64,000 nt of DNA, taken from NCBI RefSeq assembly GCF_003415675.1, contig NZ_QFZK01000004.1, positions 310,001 through 374,000 of the forward strand, given 5' to 3'. The notes beneath the pieces were generated by a model. The model ran no database searches. It worked only from the letters and a program-made list of their open reading frames with translations, and was not told where the DNA came from. Positions 16,650 to 25,437 of this stretch are shown in pieces; within the stretch, counting starts at the first letter, position 1; each line of letters opens with the position of its first letter. The stretch comes from Rhodoferax lacus (lineage in GTDB: Bacteria > Pseudomonadota > Gammaproteobacteria > Burkholderiales > Burkholderiaceae_C). The translations under genes and the position numbers were made by a program.

Positions 16650-17450
16650 ATGTCCAGCACCAGACTCCCCACCCTTTTTGTATCCCACGGCGGCGGCCCC
16701 TGGCCCTTTGTGGATGGCATGCGTGAAATGTTTGCCAGGACGGCCGAGGCCTTTCGTGCCCTGCCTGCGGGCCTGCCCGCAAGGCCCAAAGCGGTGCTGG
16801 TGATCACCGGCCACTGGGAGGCCGCTCAGTTCAGCGTCTCCACCTCGGCCCAGCCGCCCATGGACTACGACTACTCGGGTTTTCCGGCCCACACCTACAC
16901 CCTGCAATACCCGGCCAAGGGCTCACCCGAACTGGCCGCGCGCGTGACCGAATTGCTGGTAGGTGGCGGCATTGCCTGCAAGGCCGATCCCGCGCGTGGC
17001 TTTGACCACGGCACCTTTGTACCCTTGGGCCTGATGTACCCGCAGGCCGACATGCCCATCGTGCTGCTGTCCATGAAGTCGGGCTATGACGCGGCCGAAC
17101 ACTTCCGTGTGGGCGAGCTGCTGGCCCCCCTGCGGGATGAAGGCATTCTGATCGTGGGCAGCGGCCTGACCTATCACAACATGCGCGGCTTCGGTAACCC
17201 GGCCTCTACGCAGGTGGCTGCGGCCTTTGAGCAGTACCTCAACCGTGCCGTGACCCAGAGCGACGCCGCCGTGCGCCGGCAGATGCTGCTGGACTGGGAG
17301 CAGGCCCCCGCCGCCCGCCAGGCCCATCCCCGCGAAGACCACCTGATTCCGCTGATGGTGGTGGCCGGTGCGGCCGGCAGTGACCCCGGCGAACGCATCC
17401 TGCTCGACCACGTCATGGCGGTGGATATGGCCTCGTACCAATTTGGCTGA
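16650..17450 (+). CDS. DODA-type extradiol dioxygenase
   Basis: A 266-residue class III extradiol dioxygenase (YgiD/DODA group): PTLFVSHGGGPW with His13, VLVITGHWEAA, ARGFDHGTFVPLGLMYP and GSGLTYHNMRGF supply the conserved histidines. Unlike the paralogue at 14.1 kb it has no leader peptide and should be cytoplasmic. The two proteins share the fold but are clearly different sequences, so this is not a recent duplication. ATG 16650 starts directly before the family's first strand. Confidence 0.9.
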   Translation: MSSTRLPTLFVSHGGGPWPFVDGMREMFARTAEAFRALPAGLPARPKAVLVITGHWEAAQFSVSTSAQPPMDYDYSGFPAHTYTLQYPAKGSPELAARVTELLVGGGIACKADPARGFDHGTFVPLGLMYPQADMPIVLLSMKSGYDAAEHFRVGELLAPLRDEGILIVGSGLTYHNMRGFGNPASTQVAAAFEQYLNRAVTQSDAAVRRQMLLDWEQAPAARQAHPREDHLIPLMVVAGAAGSDPGERILLDHVMAVDMASYQFG

Positions 17451-17495
17451 ATCTGCGGCGGGCTTAATCTGACGCAAAGTGGTTCTGCGTTCGGC

Positions 17496-17520
17496 GTTTC
17501 AAAATTCCTTCGTTTGAAAC
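17496..17520. promoter_or_regulatory. Inverted repeat upstream of the hemerythrin gene
   Basis: GTTTCAAA (17496-17503) and TTTGAAAC (17513-17520) form a perfect 8-base dyad with a 9-base spacer, 28 bases before the hemerythrin start. It could bind a regulator or fold in the leader mRNA. I do not recognise the motif. Confidence 0.4.
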
Positions 17521-17547
17521 CCGCAGCACCACTTTTAGGAGATCCGC

Positions 17548-18036
17548 ATGACGACCGCTACTCCCGTCCAGCCCTTCAAGGCACTTGACGCCTGCCACCT
17601 GCAAATCCAGGAACACCTGAGCGAATTGCAGCGCATGGCCCTGCATATGCAGACCGCCGGACTTGAGGCGGCGGACCGCCAACTGGCCGGAGAGATCGAG
17701 GCGTATTTTTCCAGCACCTCGCGCGAGCACCACGCGCAGGAAGAGCTGCATGTATTTCCGCCCCTGCTGGAAGCAGGCAGCGAGGAGATCAAGTCCGCCG
17801 TGCGCAGCCTGCAGCAGGACCACGGCTTCATCGAAGAAAACTGGCTTGAACTCGGACCCCAGTTGCGTGCCATCTCCGAGGGCAATGACTGGTTTCAGGG
17901 CGAGGAGTTCCAGCACAACGTGGCCACCTTCCTGGAACTGATGGACGGCCACATCGCGCTGGAAGAGTCCATGATTTACCCCGAGTCCAAGATGATGTGG
18001 GCCGAGGCGATTGCCCGGCGCATTCCCCGCGCATAG
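17548..18036 (+). CDS. Hemerythrin-domain protein
   Basis: A 162-residue all-helical HHE-type hemerythrin: ALDACHLQIQEHL, SREHHAQEELHVFPPLLE, LQQDHGFIEENW and LMDGHIALEESMIYPES carry the His/Glu ligands expected for a di-iron site. Such proteins bind O2, NO or protect Fe-S centres. AGGAGATCC precedes ATG 17548. It is a single gene; the dyad upstream is the only regulatory hint. Confidence 0.9.
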   Translation: MTTATPVQPFKALDACHLQIQEHLSELQRMALHMQTAGLEAADRQLAGEIEAYFSSTSREHHAQEELHVFPPLLEAGSEEIKSAVRSLQQDHGFIEENWLELGPQLRAISEGNDWFQGEEFQHNVATFLELMDGHIALEESMIYPESKMMWAEAIARRIPRA

Positions 18037-18130
18037 ACGCTTTGGGCCAGCGTATCGGTTGCAGGCCAAGCCTGGTTTGGTCTGATGCTATGCACGCACT
18101 TGCATAGACAACTGTTGCGCCAACTGTCCG

Positions 18131-18264
18131 CTTGTCTCACAGGTGTTCCACTTTGGAACGCTCCATGGCTGCAGCGGCCAACGCGCACTGTGACAAGCGC
18201 AACGCAAAAGCCCAATGAAATCAAGGCGCTTGCTTACATGGCACGCAGTGGCACAGGACTTGAG
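18131..18264 (+). promoter_or_regulatory. Control region of the aldehyde dehydrogenase gene
   Basis: The 286-base gap holds a perfect dyad GTTCCA-CTT-TGGAAC (18145-18159), an inverted pair CGCTTGTC (18130-18137) / GACAAGCG (about 18192-18199), and TGGCACAGGACTTGAG (18249-18264), which resembles a sigma-54 site but has GA instead of the near-invariant GC at -12. AcoR-type enhancer-binding activators often control this gene pair in relatives, so the dyads may be activator sites. The promoter call is weak. Confidence 0.3.
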
Positions 18265-18322
18265 TATGAAGAGGTACCCGCAAGGGCAACAACCAACCTC
18301 TTATCAAATTCTGGAGACATAA

Positions 18323-19843
18323 ATGATCTACGCGTTCCCCGGTGCAGCCGGTGCCAAGATTGCCTACAAGGCCCAATACAACAACTTCATCGGTGGCAAG
18401 TTTGTGGCCCCCGTCAAGGGCCAGTACTTTGATGTCATCACCCCCGTGACCGGCAAGGTCTACACCCAGGCTGCACGCTCTACTGCAGAAGACATCGAGC
18501 TGGCACTGGACGCTGCCCACGCTGCTGCCGATGCCTGGGGCAAGACCGATGCGGCTACCCGCTCCAACCTGCTGCTCAAAATTGCCGACCGCATCGAAGC
18601 CAACCTGGAACTGCTGGCCTACGCCGAGACCGTGGACAACGGCAAGGCCATCCGCGAAACCCTGAACGCCGACATCCCGCTCACGGTGGACCACTTCCGT
18701 TACTTTGCCGGCTGCCTGCGTTCGCAAGAAGGCGCGCTGTCCAACATCGACGAGAACACCGTGGCCTATCACTTCCAGGAACCCCTGGGCGTGGTCGGTC
18801 AGATCATCCCCTGGAACTTCCCCATCCTGATGGCCGCCTGGAAACTGGCTCCCGCCATTGGCGCTGGCAACTGCGTGGTGTTGAAGCCCGCTGAATCCAC
18901 CCCCATCAGCATCCTGATCCTGGCCGAGCTGATTGCCGACATCCTGCCCCCAGGCGTGTTGAACATCGTCAACGGCTACGGCCGCGAAGCCGGCATGCCT
19001 CTGGCCACCAGCAAGCGCATCGCCAAGATCGCCTTCACCGGCTCCACCACCACCGGCCGCGTGATCGCCCAGGCCGCTGCCAACAACCTGATTCCCGCCA
19101 CGCTGGAACTGGGCGGCAAGTCGCCCAACGTGTTCTTTGCCGACATCATGGACAAGGACGACGGCTTCCTGGACAAGGCCATCGAAGGCCTGGTGCTGTT
19201 TGCCTTCAACCAGGGCGAAGTCTGCACCTGCCCATCGCGCGCGCTCATCCAGGAATCCATCTATGACAAGTTCATGGAACGTGTCCTGAAGCGCGTGGCC
19301 GCCATTGCGCACCAGAACCCGCTGGACACCGACAGCATGATGGGCGCACAGGCTTCCAAAGAGCAGCTCACCAAGATCCTGTCCTACCTGGACCTGGGCA
19401 AGCAGGAAGGCGCCGAAGTGCTCTCCGGCGGCAACCAGGCCCACCTGGGTGGCGAACTCGAAGGCGGCTACTACGTGCAGCCCACGCTGTTCAAGGGCCA
19501 CAACAAGATGCGCATTTTCCAGGAAGAAATTTTTGGACCGGTGCTGGCTGTGACCACCTTCAAGGACGAAGCCGAAGCGCTTGAGATTGCCAACGACACC
19601 CTGTACGGACTGGGCGCCGGTGTCTGGAGCCGCAACGGCAATGTGGCCTACCGCATGGGCCGCGCCATCAAGGCCGGCCGCGTCTGGACCAACTGCTACC
19701 ACGCCTACCCCGCGCACGCTGCCTTCGGCGGCTACAAGGAATCCGGCATTGGCCGCGAGACCCACAAGGTCATGCTGGACCACTACCAACAAACCAAGAA
19801 CCTGTTGGTAAGCTACAGCGAGTCCAAGCTGGGCTTTTTCTAA
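18323..19843 (+). CDS. aldB: NAD-dependent aldehyde dehydrogenase (AldB/ExaC/AcoD type)
   Basis: A 506-residue aldehyde dehydrogenase oxidising acetaldehyde-like substrates to the acid. Visible elements are the cofactor block [20 protein letters not shown] (163-182), Glu262 in [12 protein letters not shown], and the catalytic Cys301 in [10 protein letters not shown] length near 506 and the closing [17 protein letters not shown] segment match the ExaC/AcoD subgroup. GGAGA precedes ATG 18323. The DUF779 gene 241 bases downstream is this subgroup's usual partner. Confidence 0.94.
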   Translation: MIYAFPGAAGAKIAYKAQYNNFIGGKFVAPVKGQYFDVITPVTGKVYTQAARSTAEDIELALDAAHAAADAWGKTDAATRSNLLLKIADRIEANLELLAYAETVDNGKAIRETLNADIPLTVDHFRYFAGCLRSQEGALSNIDENTVAYHFQEPLGVVGQIIPWNFPILMAAWKLAPAIGAGNCVVLKPAESTPISILILAELIADILPPGVLNIVNGYGREAGMPLATSKRIAKIAFTGSTTTGRVIAQAAANNLIPATLELGGKSPNVFFADIMDKDDGFLDKAIEGLVLFAFNQGEVCTCPSRALIQESIYDKFMERVLKRVAAIAHQNPLDTDSMMGAQASKEQLTKILSYLDLGKQEGAEVLSGGNQAHLGGELEGGYYVQPTLFKGHNKMRIFQEEIFGPVLAVTTFKDEAEALEIANDTLYGLGAGVWSRNGNVAYRMGRAIKAGRVWTNCYHAYPAHAAFGGYKESGIGRETHKVMLDHYQQTKNLLVSYSESKLGFF

Positions 19844-19924
19844 AGCGAATAAGCCCGGCGACTGACGCCGCGCTAACCAAGCCCCCGACGCAATGACTTC
19901 AAAACGTCGGGTGCCAACCAACCT

Positions 19925-20051
19925 GCGCAACAGCCGGGTGGGGCACGAGCCGATTTGTGGTACTCCACCATGAGGCGACTGTCCCACCCGGCTGTTGCGC
20001 TGCGAGAGCAAACAATGCAGCAAGCACAGCACCCGGCTGTTGCGCTGCGAG
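19925..20051. repeat. Inverted and direct repeats between aldB and the DUF779 gene
   Basis: GCGCAACAGCCGGGTGGG (19925-19942) is the exact reverse complement of 19983-20000, giving an 18-base stem over a 40-base loop. A 22-base stretch beginning CACCCGGCTGTTGCGCT at 19985-20006 recurs identically at 20030-20051. Either right-hand copy could pair with the left arm. The transcript must cross this structure if aldB and DUF779 are one operon, so it may set their ratio by attenuation or processing. Confidence 0.75.
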
Positions 20052-20084
20052 CGCCAATAACGCAACTCACATGAGGAGCCTCAC

Positions 20085-20471
20085 ATGGTAGAAAAAGTAG
20101 TAGCCACCCCCGCAGCCCTGGAGTTGGTGGCCTTCCTGAAAACCAAATACGGCCCGGACCTGATGTTCCACCAGTCCGGCGGCTGCTGCGACAACAGCGC
20201 GGCCAATTGCTACCTGCCCGGCGAAATCACCATGGGTGTCGGCGATGTGTACCTGGGCGATGTGGGCGGCAGCCCGTTTTACATAGGCCGCGCGCAATAC
20301 GAATACTGGCGCCATACCCAGCTTATCATCGACGTGATCGAAGGCCACGGCGGCACCTTCTCGCTCGAAGGGCCGGAGGGCAAGGCCTTCCATACCCGCT
20401 CGCGCGTGTTCACCGAGGCTGAGATGGCGGAACTGGATGCCCAGGACGCACAGCAGGCAACCAAGGCTTGA
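20085..20471 (+). CDS. DUF779 protein, aldehyde-dehydrogenase partner
   Basis: A 128-residue DUF779 protein. The hallmark is the cysteine-rich FHQSGGCCDNSAANCYLPGEI (residues about 28-48), then DVYLGDVGGSPFYIGRAQYEYWRHTQLIIDV. The function is unknown; the gene nearly always follows an AldB/AcoD-type dehydrogenase, suggesting a maturation or regulatory role for that enzyme. GAGGAG precedes ATG 20085. A rho-independent terminator follows. Confidence 0.92.
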   Translation: MVEKVVATPAALELVAFLKTKYGPDLMFHQSGGCCDNSAANCYLPGEITMGVGDVYLGDVGGSPFYIGRAQYEYWRHTQLIIDVIEGHGGTFSLEGPEGKAFHTRSRVFTEAEMAELDAQDAQQATKA

Positions 20472-20485
20472 GGTATCAGCCAGCA

Positions 20486-20512
20486 GGGGTGGGCCGGCCC
20501 CGAAGATTTTTT
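20486..20512 (+). terminator. Rho-independent terminator after DUF779
   Basis: GGGGTGGGCCGGCCCC folds on itself (inner palindrome 20491-20500) and is followed by six T at 20507-20512, 15 bases after the DUF779 stop. It would end the aldB-DUF779 transcript. Confidence 0.6.
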
Positions 20513-20523
20513 CATACAACAGG

Positions 20524-21300
20524 ATGGGAGTGCATGTGGCAAACGGCTTGAATGTGGTGTTAATCATTGGCAGTGCACCGGATGCCGTCAGGGCCAGGCA
20601 TTGGGATTTGTCAGGTTTTTCGGCTTGTGTCGTGATCAACAACGCCTGGCAAATTCGGGAAGACTGGGACTTCCTGATCTATGCCGACGATTTTCCAGTC
20701 GAGCGCCGCCCCACGGCAGCCATTCGAAGCCACCAGAAGCTGGTCACTTCGAACGAATTTGTCCCTGAGCAAAACCGCTTTGGTGGTTTTGTCTACGCCG
20801 GTGGGACCATGTCCTATACAACCGGCTATTGGGCTTTGGGCGCACTCAAGCCGGATGTCATTGCTTACCTGGGGTGCGATATGGTTTATCCAGCAACTCA
20901 GGCGACCGACAGCCATTTTTACGGCCAGGGCCAGGCGGACCCCTTGCGGCCCGACATTACGCTGCAATCCTTGCAGGCCAAGTCGGTACGGCTGATGGCC
21001 ATTGCAAGAGCGCAGCAGTGTGCCGTGGTCAACCTGTCTGAACTGGATGACTCCAAATTGCTGTTTCCACGCTCTTCCCTGTCGCAACTGGCCGTGCCGT
21101 CGCATCTGCCGGAGTTCCTGGCCGAACACGCCGCGTATCTGAGCACAGAGGCCATTTCGCAGGCATCGAAAGCCGAGGCCGCACTGGGGTACATGGTTCC
21201 CTCAGGGCGGTACTGGGAGGTCATTGACGAATTTGACAAGGACAAACTCAGTGCCATCGACGCACTGTGGCTTCAGGCCCTGGAGCCGACCTGCGTTTAG
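20524..21300 (+). CDS. Conserved hypothetical protein
   Basis: A 258-residue soluble protein I cannot place in a named family. It starts with a Rossmann-like strand and loop (NVVLIIGSAPDAVRARHWDL), continues NNAWQIREDWDFLIYADDFP, then FGGFVYAGGTMSYTTGYWALGALKPDVIAYLGCDMVYP and SHFYGQGQADPLR. The arrangement loosely recalls DUF115/MptE-like or glycan-related proteins, but this is only a resemblance. The start is uncertain: ATG 20524 is used, and GTG 20536 has a GGGAG at better distance. The stop overlaps the convergent LysE gene by four bases. Confidence 0.75.
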   Translation: MGVHVANGLNVVLIIGSAPDAVRARHWDLSGFSACVVINNAWQIREDWDFLIYADDFPVERRPTAAIRSHQKLVTSNEFVPEQNRFGGFVYAGGTMSYTTGYWALGALKPDVIAYLGCDMVYPATQATDSHFYGQGQADPLRPDITLQSLQAKSVRLMAIARAQQCAVVNLSELDDSKLLFPRSSLSQLAVPSHLPEFLAEHAAYLSTEAISQASKAEAALGYMVPSGRYWEVIDEFDKDKLSAIDALWLQALEPTCV

Positions 21301-21923
21301 CGGGTCGCCAGCACCATCCTGATGGCCAGCCCGGCAAACACCGTGGCGGCCACACGGTTCATCCAGGTCTGGGCCCGTGCCGAGCTGCGCAGGCGCTGGC
21401 CTGCGGTGGCGGCAAAATAGCTGATGGCGCCAAAGCTCAGCAGCGTGGCCAGGATGAACAGGCCGCCCAGTTGCGCCAGTTGCAGGGCCACCATGCCGCG
21501 CGAGGCATTTACAAACTGCGGCAAGAAGGCCAGAAAGAAGAACACCACCTTGGGGTTGGTCAGGTTCATGAGCATGCCGCGCAGAAACAGTTGCCCGGGC
21601 CGCAGCACCGGTGCCGAGGCCTTGTCGCCCACCGACACTGGTGCACGAAACGCCTGCCAGGCCAGATAGGCCAGGTAGGTGGAGCCCGCATATTTCAGCA
21701 CCACAAACGCCGCCTGCGAGGCGGCAAAAACGGCTGCCAGCCCCAGGGCGATGGCCGTGGTGTGCACCACCAGGCCGCCACACAGGCCCAGCACCACCAG
21801 CATGCCCGCACGCCGGCCGTGGCTGGCGGACTGCAGCAGCACAAAGATGTTGTCGGGGCCGGGCGTGAGGCCCAGCAGCAGGGAGACGCCAAGAAAGGCG
21901 AGGGCGGTTTGAAGGGTCAGCAT
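21297..21923 (-). CDS. LysE/RhtB-family amino-acid exporter
   Basis: A 208-residue inner-membrane protein with about six hydrophobic segments. The family signature LLLGLTPGPDNIFVLLQSASHGRRAG lies in the first third, and LFLRGMLMNLTNPKVVFFFLAFLPQFV in the middle is typical of RhtB/LeuE exporters. It probably exports an amino acid or homoserine lactone-like compound; the substrate is not readable. ATG 21923. Confidence 0.92.
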   Translation of the reverse strand: MLTLQTALAFLGVSLLLGLTPGPDNIFVLLQSASHGRRAGMLVVLGLCGGLVVHTTAIALGLAAVFAASQAAFVVLKYAGSTYLAYLAWQAFRAPVSVGDKASAPVLRPGQLFLRGMLMNLTNPKVVFFFLAFLPQFVNASRGMVALQLAQLGGLFILATLLSFGAISYFAATAGQRLRSSARAQTWMNRVAATVFAGLAIRMVLATR

Positions 21924-22021
21924 GGTCTTATGGTAGCGGCTCCCGCGCCGTGCGCTGCGGCCTTAGACTTGCCGCTTGCCTGCGCCAGGCACCCCACACA
22001 ATATCCACGGTCCACCAACCT

Positions 22022-23074
22022 ATGCCCACAGCCCCTTCGGCCACCCAGCCCTCGCACCATCGCCCGGGCGGCTTTGCCAACAGCAACCCCGCGGTGGTGA
22101 TTGGCAACTTCCCCTGGTACGAAATGGTCTGGCGCAGCCTGCGGGGCGACTTCAAGCCGCTGGCGGAACCCCGCCATGGTTACGCCAGCTTCGCCCGGGA
22201 GTGGAGCACCGAGGTAGACCATGCGGCCCTGGCACAGCGGCAGCAGGTGCCGGTGGTGAGCTGGCTGGGCCATGTGACGGTGTTGTTGCAGGTGGGTGGT
22301 CTCAATGTGCTGACCGACCCCACGCTGGCCAACTATGCCGGGCCTTATGGGCGCTTTGGTGCGCCGCGCATGGTGCCCGCTCCCCTGCGTGCGGACCAGT
22401 TGCCCCCCATCGATGTGCTGCTGATTTCGCACAACCACTACGACCACCTGTGCGATGCCACGATTGCCGCGCTGGTCCGCTCCGGCCAGAAACCGCGCAT
22501 CTTTGTGCCGCTGGGCCTGAAGGCCTGGTTTGACGCGCGCAGCATCCCGCATGTGACCGAGCTGGATTGGTGGCAGCACGCGGACGTGACGCAGGACCGC
22601 GACGGTGCCCGGTTGGCGCAGCCGGTGCGCATCCACTTCACGCCCGCACAGCACTGGAGCCGCCGCACGCCGTTTGACACCAATGCCTCGCTCTGGGGTG
22701 GCTACATGGTGGAGCACCGTCCTGGCGCGGCCGATGTCTGGCGCTTTCTGTTTCCTGGTGACACGGGTTACAGCGCAGACTTCCAGGCCATTCGCCAACG
22801 CCTGGGCGCAGTGGACTTGCTGGCCCTGCCCATAGGTGCGTACCTGCCGCGCGACTTCATGAAGAGCATGCATGTGAACCCGGCGGACGCGGTGCAGCTC
22901 ATGCTGGATGTGGAGGCCAGGCAGGCCCTGGGCGTGCATTGGGGCACATTCAAGCTGACCCAGGAGTCCTTTGACCAGCCGCCGCACGATGTGGCTGCCG
23001 CACTACAGGCGCGCGGCCTGCCGCTGGAGCGCATCTGGCTGATGCGCCATGGCGAGACCCGCGCAGCCGGCTAA
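22022..23074 (+). CDS. Metallo-beta-lactamase-fold hydrolase, NAPE-PLD/UlaG-like
   Basis: A 350-residue MBL-fold enzyme. The metal motif is SHNHYDH with His137, His139, Asp141 and His142. Later metal ligands fit the histidine of FTPAQHWS, the aspartate of LFPGDTGYS and the histidine of GVHWGTFKL. The layout (SWLGHVTVLLQVGGLNVLTDP then the HNHYDH block) is that of N-acyl-phosphatidylethanolamine phospholipase D-like hydrolases. Bacterial substrates are unknown. ATG 22022 was chosen from the family start. The last four bases overlap the convergent methyltransferase gene. Confidence 0.9.
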   Translation: MPTAPSATQPSHHRPGGFANSNPAVVIGNFPWYEMVWRSLRGDFKPLAEPRHGYASFAREWSTEVDHAALAQRQQVPVVSWLGHVTVLLQVGGLNVLTDPTLANYAGPYGRFGAPRMVPAPLRADQLPPIDVLLISHNHYDHLCDATIAALVRSGQKPRIFVPLGLKAWFDARSIPHVTELDWWQHADVTQDRDGARLAQPVRIHFTPAQHWSRRTPFDTNASLWGGYMVEHRPGAADVWRFLFPGDTGYSADFQAIRQRLGAVDLLALPIGAYLPRDFMKSMHVNPADAVQLMLDVEARQALGVHWGTFKLTQESFDQPPHDVAAALQARGLPLERIWLMRHGETRAAG

Positions 23075-23991
23075 TCCGCAGCCCGGTACAGCAGCACCTT
23101 GAGTGCGCGCGCCTCTGACACATCGGCAAACACCGGCGGGTTGGGCAGGCGCTGCACAAACTGCAGGTCGGGCACCAGCGTCTGCATGGCGTCCTGCAAG
23201 AAGGCCGCGTCCAGCTCGGGCGCATTCAGGCACAACAACGCGTGTCCACCAGACTCCAGCAGGTCCGGCAGGCGGCGCATCAGGCGCACATAGTCCTTGG
23301 TGGCCACGAAGCTGCCCCTCTGGTAGCTGGGCGGATCCAGGATGACCAGGTCATACGGCCCGCCGCGCGTGATCTTGCCCCAGGTGCTGAACACGTCGTG
23401 CACCAGAAAGCTGGCCCCCGCCGTGATGCCGTTGAGCTGGTGGTTGTGCTGCCCGATGCCCATGGCTCCGTGGCTCATGTCCACATTCACCACCTGGCGC
23501 GCACCGGCCCTGAGCGCCACCACCGAAAAGCCGCAGGTATAGGCAAACAGGTTGAGCACCTTGCAGCGCGCCTGTGCAGCCACATGCCGGGCCACCCAGT
23601 GCCGTCCCTCGGCCATGTCCAGAAACAGGCCGTGGTTCTGCCCCTTGAGCACATGCACCCGAAAGCGCGCGCCGCGCTCGGTGACCACATGCGGCTCGGG
23701 CACGCTGCCGGCCATCAGGCGGGTCTCCACATGGCCCTCAGCGCGGCACTGGTAGACCCAGTTGAGCTGCTGCTCTGGAGCAAGCGCCTGCCAGCGTTGT
23801 TGCAGCGCAGCCTGCACCGTGGCCAATGCTTCTGCATCCAGGGCCAGAAAGCTGGTCAGCACCAGCACCGGTGGAAAAGCATCCAGCGCCAGATGTTCGC
23901 AGCCCGGATGCAATCCACCCCGACCATGAAACAGGCGCTGGGCATCCACGGGCATGGACAGCGTGGCGATGGTGTCTAGCAGGGCTTGCAT
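23071..23991 (-). CDS. Class I SAM-dependent methyltransferase (RlmI/RlmK-like)
   Basis: A 306-residue methyltransferase with the RlmI/RlmKL-type catalytic domain: MAEGRHWVARH, motif I KVLNLFAYTCGFSVVALRAGA (144-164), acidic VVNVDMS, and LDPPSYQRG (218-226). These enzymes methylate 23S rRNA bases. No PUA or THUMP RNA-binding domain is present, so it is shorter than E. coli RlmI or RlmKL and its target is unproven. ATG 23991. Confidence 0.88.
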   Translation of the reverse strand: MQALLDTIATLSMPVDAQRLFHGRGGLHPGCEHLALDAFPPVLVLTSFLALDAEALATVQAALQQRWQALAPEQQLNWVYQCRAEGHVETRLMAGSVPEPHVVTERGARFRVHVLKGQNHGLFLDMAEGRHWVARHVAAQARCKVLNLFAYTCGFSVVALRAGARQVVNVDMSHGAMGIGQHNHQLNGITAGASFLVHDVFSTWGKITRGGPYDLVILDPPSYQRGSFVATKDYVRLMRRLPDLLESGGHALLCLNAPELDAAFLQDAMQTLVPDLQFVQRLPNPPVFADVSEARALKVLLYRAAD

Positions 23992-24052
23992 GGGGTGGGT
24001 GTGTCAGCGTCTGGGTCAATAGGCATCCACAGAGGGTAGCCTGAAAAAAGCC

Positions 24053-24080
24053 AAAAAAAAGGGTGCTCTTGCGAGCACCC
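24053..24080 (-). terminator. Rho-independent terminator of the porin gene
   Basis: On the minus strand GGGTGCTC-GCAA-GAGCACCC (24080-24061) is followed by eight T (24060-24053). It lies 42 bases after the porin stop. The perfect stem and T-run make this the clearest terminator in the window. Confidence 0.92.
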
Positions 24081-24122
24081 CTGAAGTTCTACCTTGGATC
24101 TATTTAACCGGAATACGACGGC

Positions 24123-25073
24123 TTAGAAGTCGTAGTGCAGGCGCACGCGGAAGGCGTCCACATCCTGGTTGGTTCCCAGGACGCTGTCCTTGAGTGTGGA
24201 GTGGGAAATAGCGGGCGTAATGGAGGCACCAGCCACGCCGAACAGCGGAATGCTGTAGGAAGCGTGCACGGTCTGGACCTGCTTGTCGCCACCGGTCTGG
24301 TCATTCTTTGCCGAGACAAAGCCCAGGGCGAAGGCGCCGACCTGGCCGTTGATGGCCATGGAGGTCATCTTGTTGTCTGCGGCTGCATCCTGCTTGCCCT
24401 GTGCGTAGTTCAGGTTGACGGCCATGCCATTGGCGGAGTAGTTGCCGGTAAAGCCCATGCCTTCGATCTTGTTGCCGCTCACGCCGTACTGGCCAGACTC
24501 AGCGCCGACCTTGAAGCCAAAGGCGCCGGAGGAGAACATCACCACGGGGCGTACGCCCTTGGCACCGGTGCCCAGGGCGGCATCGGTTGCGTCGATCAGG
24601 CCCAGCTCAAACTTCAGCGTGCTGCCGCCGTTGACGCTCAGGGCTGCGTGGAATTTTTCGCTGCGGCCGCGCAGCAGGTTGGTGCCGTACACGTTGCCAG
24701 CGTGGTTGACCACGGTGTCCTGGGCGATAGGGAACAGGTCGGCGGCTTCAAAGCGGCCCAGCTTCACATCGGCGCTGGCCGAACCCAGCTGCACCCACAG
24801 GTCATCGGTACCTGCGGATCCATCTTTCTTGGCCAGCAGGGTGGCGCGTCCAGCGACGAAGTAGTCGGTGCCAGCCTTTTGCGAAACATTCAGTTCCAGA
24901 CGGCCGCTCTGGCTCATGCCGGTGCCGGCAGAGCCGAGTTGGCTGCCGCTGTTGTAGGTGCTGTCAAGCTCGATATTGGCGTCCACATTGGGTGCTGCAT
25001 AGGCAGCTGTACCCATTGCAAGGAACACAGCAACAGAAGTTGCGCGGACAGCAAAGCGTGATGATTGATTCAT
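24123..25073 (-). CDS. Outer-membrane porin
   Basis: A 316-residue beta-barrel porin of the Burkholderiales group. The signal peptide covers residues 1-26 (MNQSSRFAVRATSVAVFLAM, cleavage after AYA). The mature chain alternates strands with Gly and aromatic residues and ends FRVRLHYDF, the terminal Phe required for outer-membrane assembly. It is shorter than OmpC-type trimeric porins (about 350). GGAGA precedes ATG 25073; upstream residues in the longer frame lack a signal sequence. It is monocistronic with its own terminator. Confidence 0.9.
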   Translation of the reverse strand: MNQSSRFAVRATSVAVFLAMGTAAYAAPNVDANIELDSTYNSGSQLGSAGTGMSQSGRLELNVSQKAGTDYFVAGRATLLAKKDGSAGTDDLWVQLGSASADVKLGRFEAADLFPIAQDTVVNHAGNVYGTNLLRGRSEKFHAALSVNGGSTLKFELGLIDATDAALGTGAKGVRPVVMFSSGAFGFKVGAESGQYGVSGNKIEGMGFTGNYSANGMAVNLNYAQGKQDAAADNKMTSMAINGQVGAFALGFVSAKNDQTGGDKQVQTVHASYSIPLFGVAGASITPAISHSTLKDSVLGTNQDVDAFRVRLHYDF

Positions 25074-25437
25074 ATTGTCTCCAGTTGAAAAAGTATTTTT
25101 GGATGCACCAGGCACTCCCGCCTGGTTCACGTTGTTCGGTGAGGAACAGTGCGATTTTGGGGAGCTCAAGGCGCTTGGGGACATGGGAGCAGGTAAACCC
25201 CGAGAGGGGTTACCGGGGGATTACCGAGTGATTACCCTTGCTTGCGACGCAGAAACAAGAGCCCGAAAACTGCAAGGGGCTGGCAGCTTCCCAATGAGGT
25301 CAATGAATTTTCAACAGCGTTACGAAATGGAAAAAAAGTTGCATACTTGTGTGACGGTTACACCACACCAACAATCTGTATTGTTTCAATAGGTATACGT
25401 ATGAGGACTGCCGGGAGCGCAGTGCCGGCACATCAGG
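25074..25437. other. Porin leader and gap without a supported gene
   Basis: Two stem-loops stand out. CCAGGC-ACTCCC-GCCTGG (25108-25125) would lie in the porin 5' leader, 35 bases before the start. GGTAAACCCC-GAGA-GGGGTTACC (25192-25214, one bulge) is further upstream, followed by two more TTACCG/TTACCC copies. No convincing promoter, RNA gene or ORF was found in the remainder. Confidence 0.4.

Noticed and set aside
18249..18264. Firm sigma-54 promoter for aldB
   Set aside because: The -24 element is good, but the near-invariant GC at -12 is GA, so it is reported only as a weak element of the control region.
19844..20084. CRISPR-like array in the aldB/DUF779 gap
   Set aside because: Only two direct copies and one inverted copy, with no regular spacers and no cas genes.
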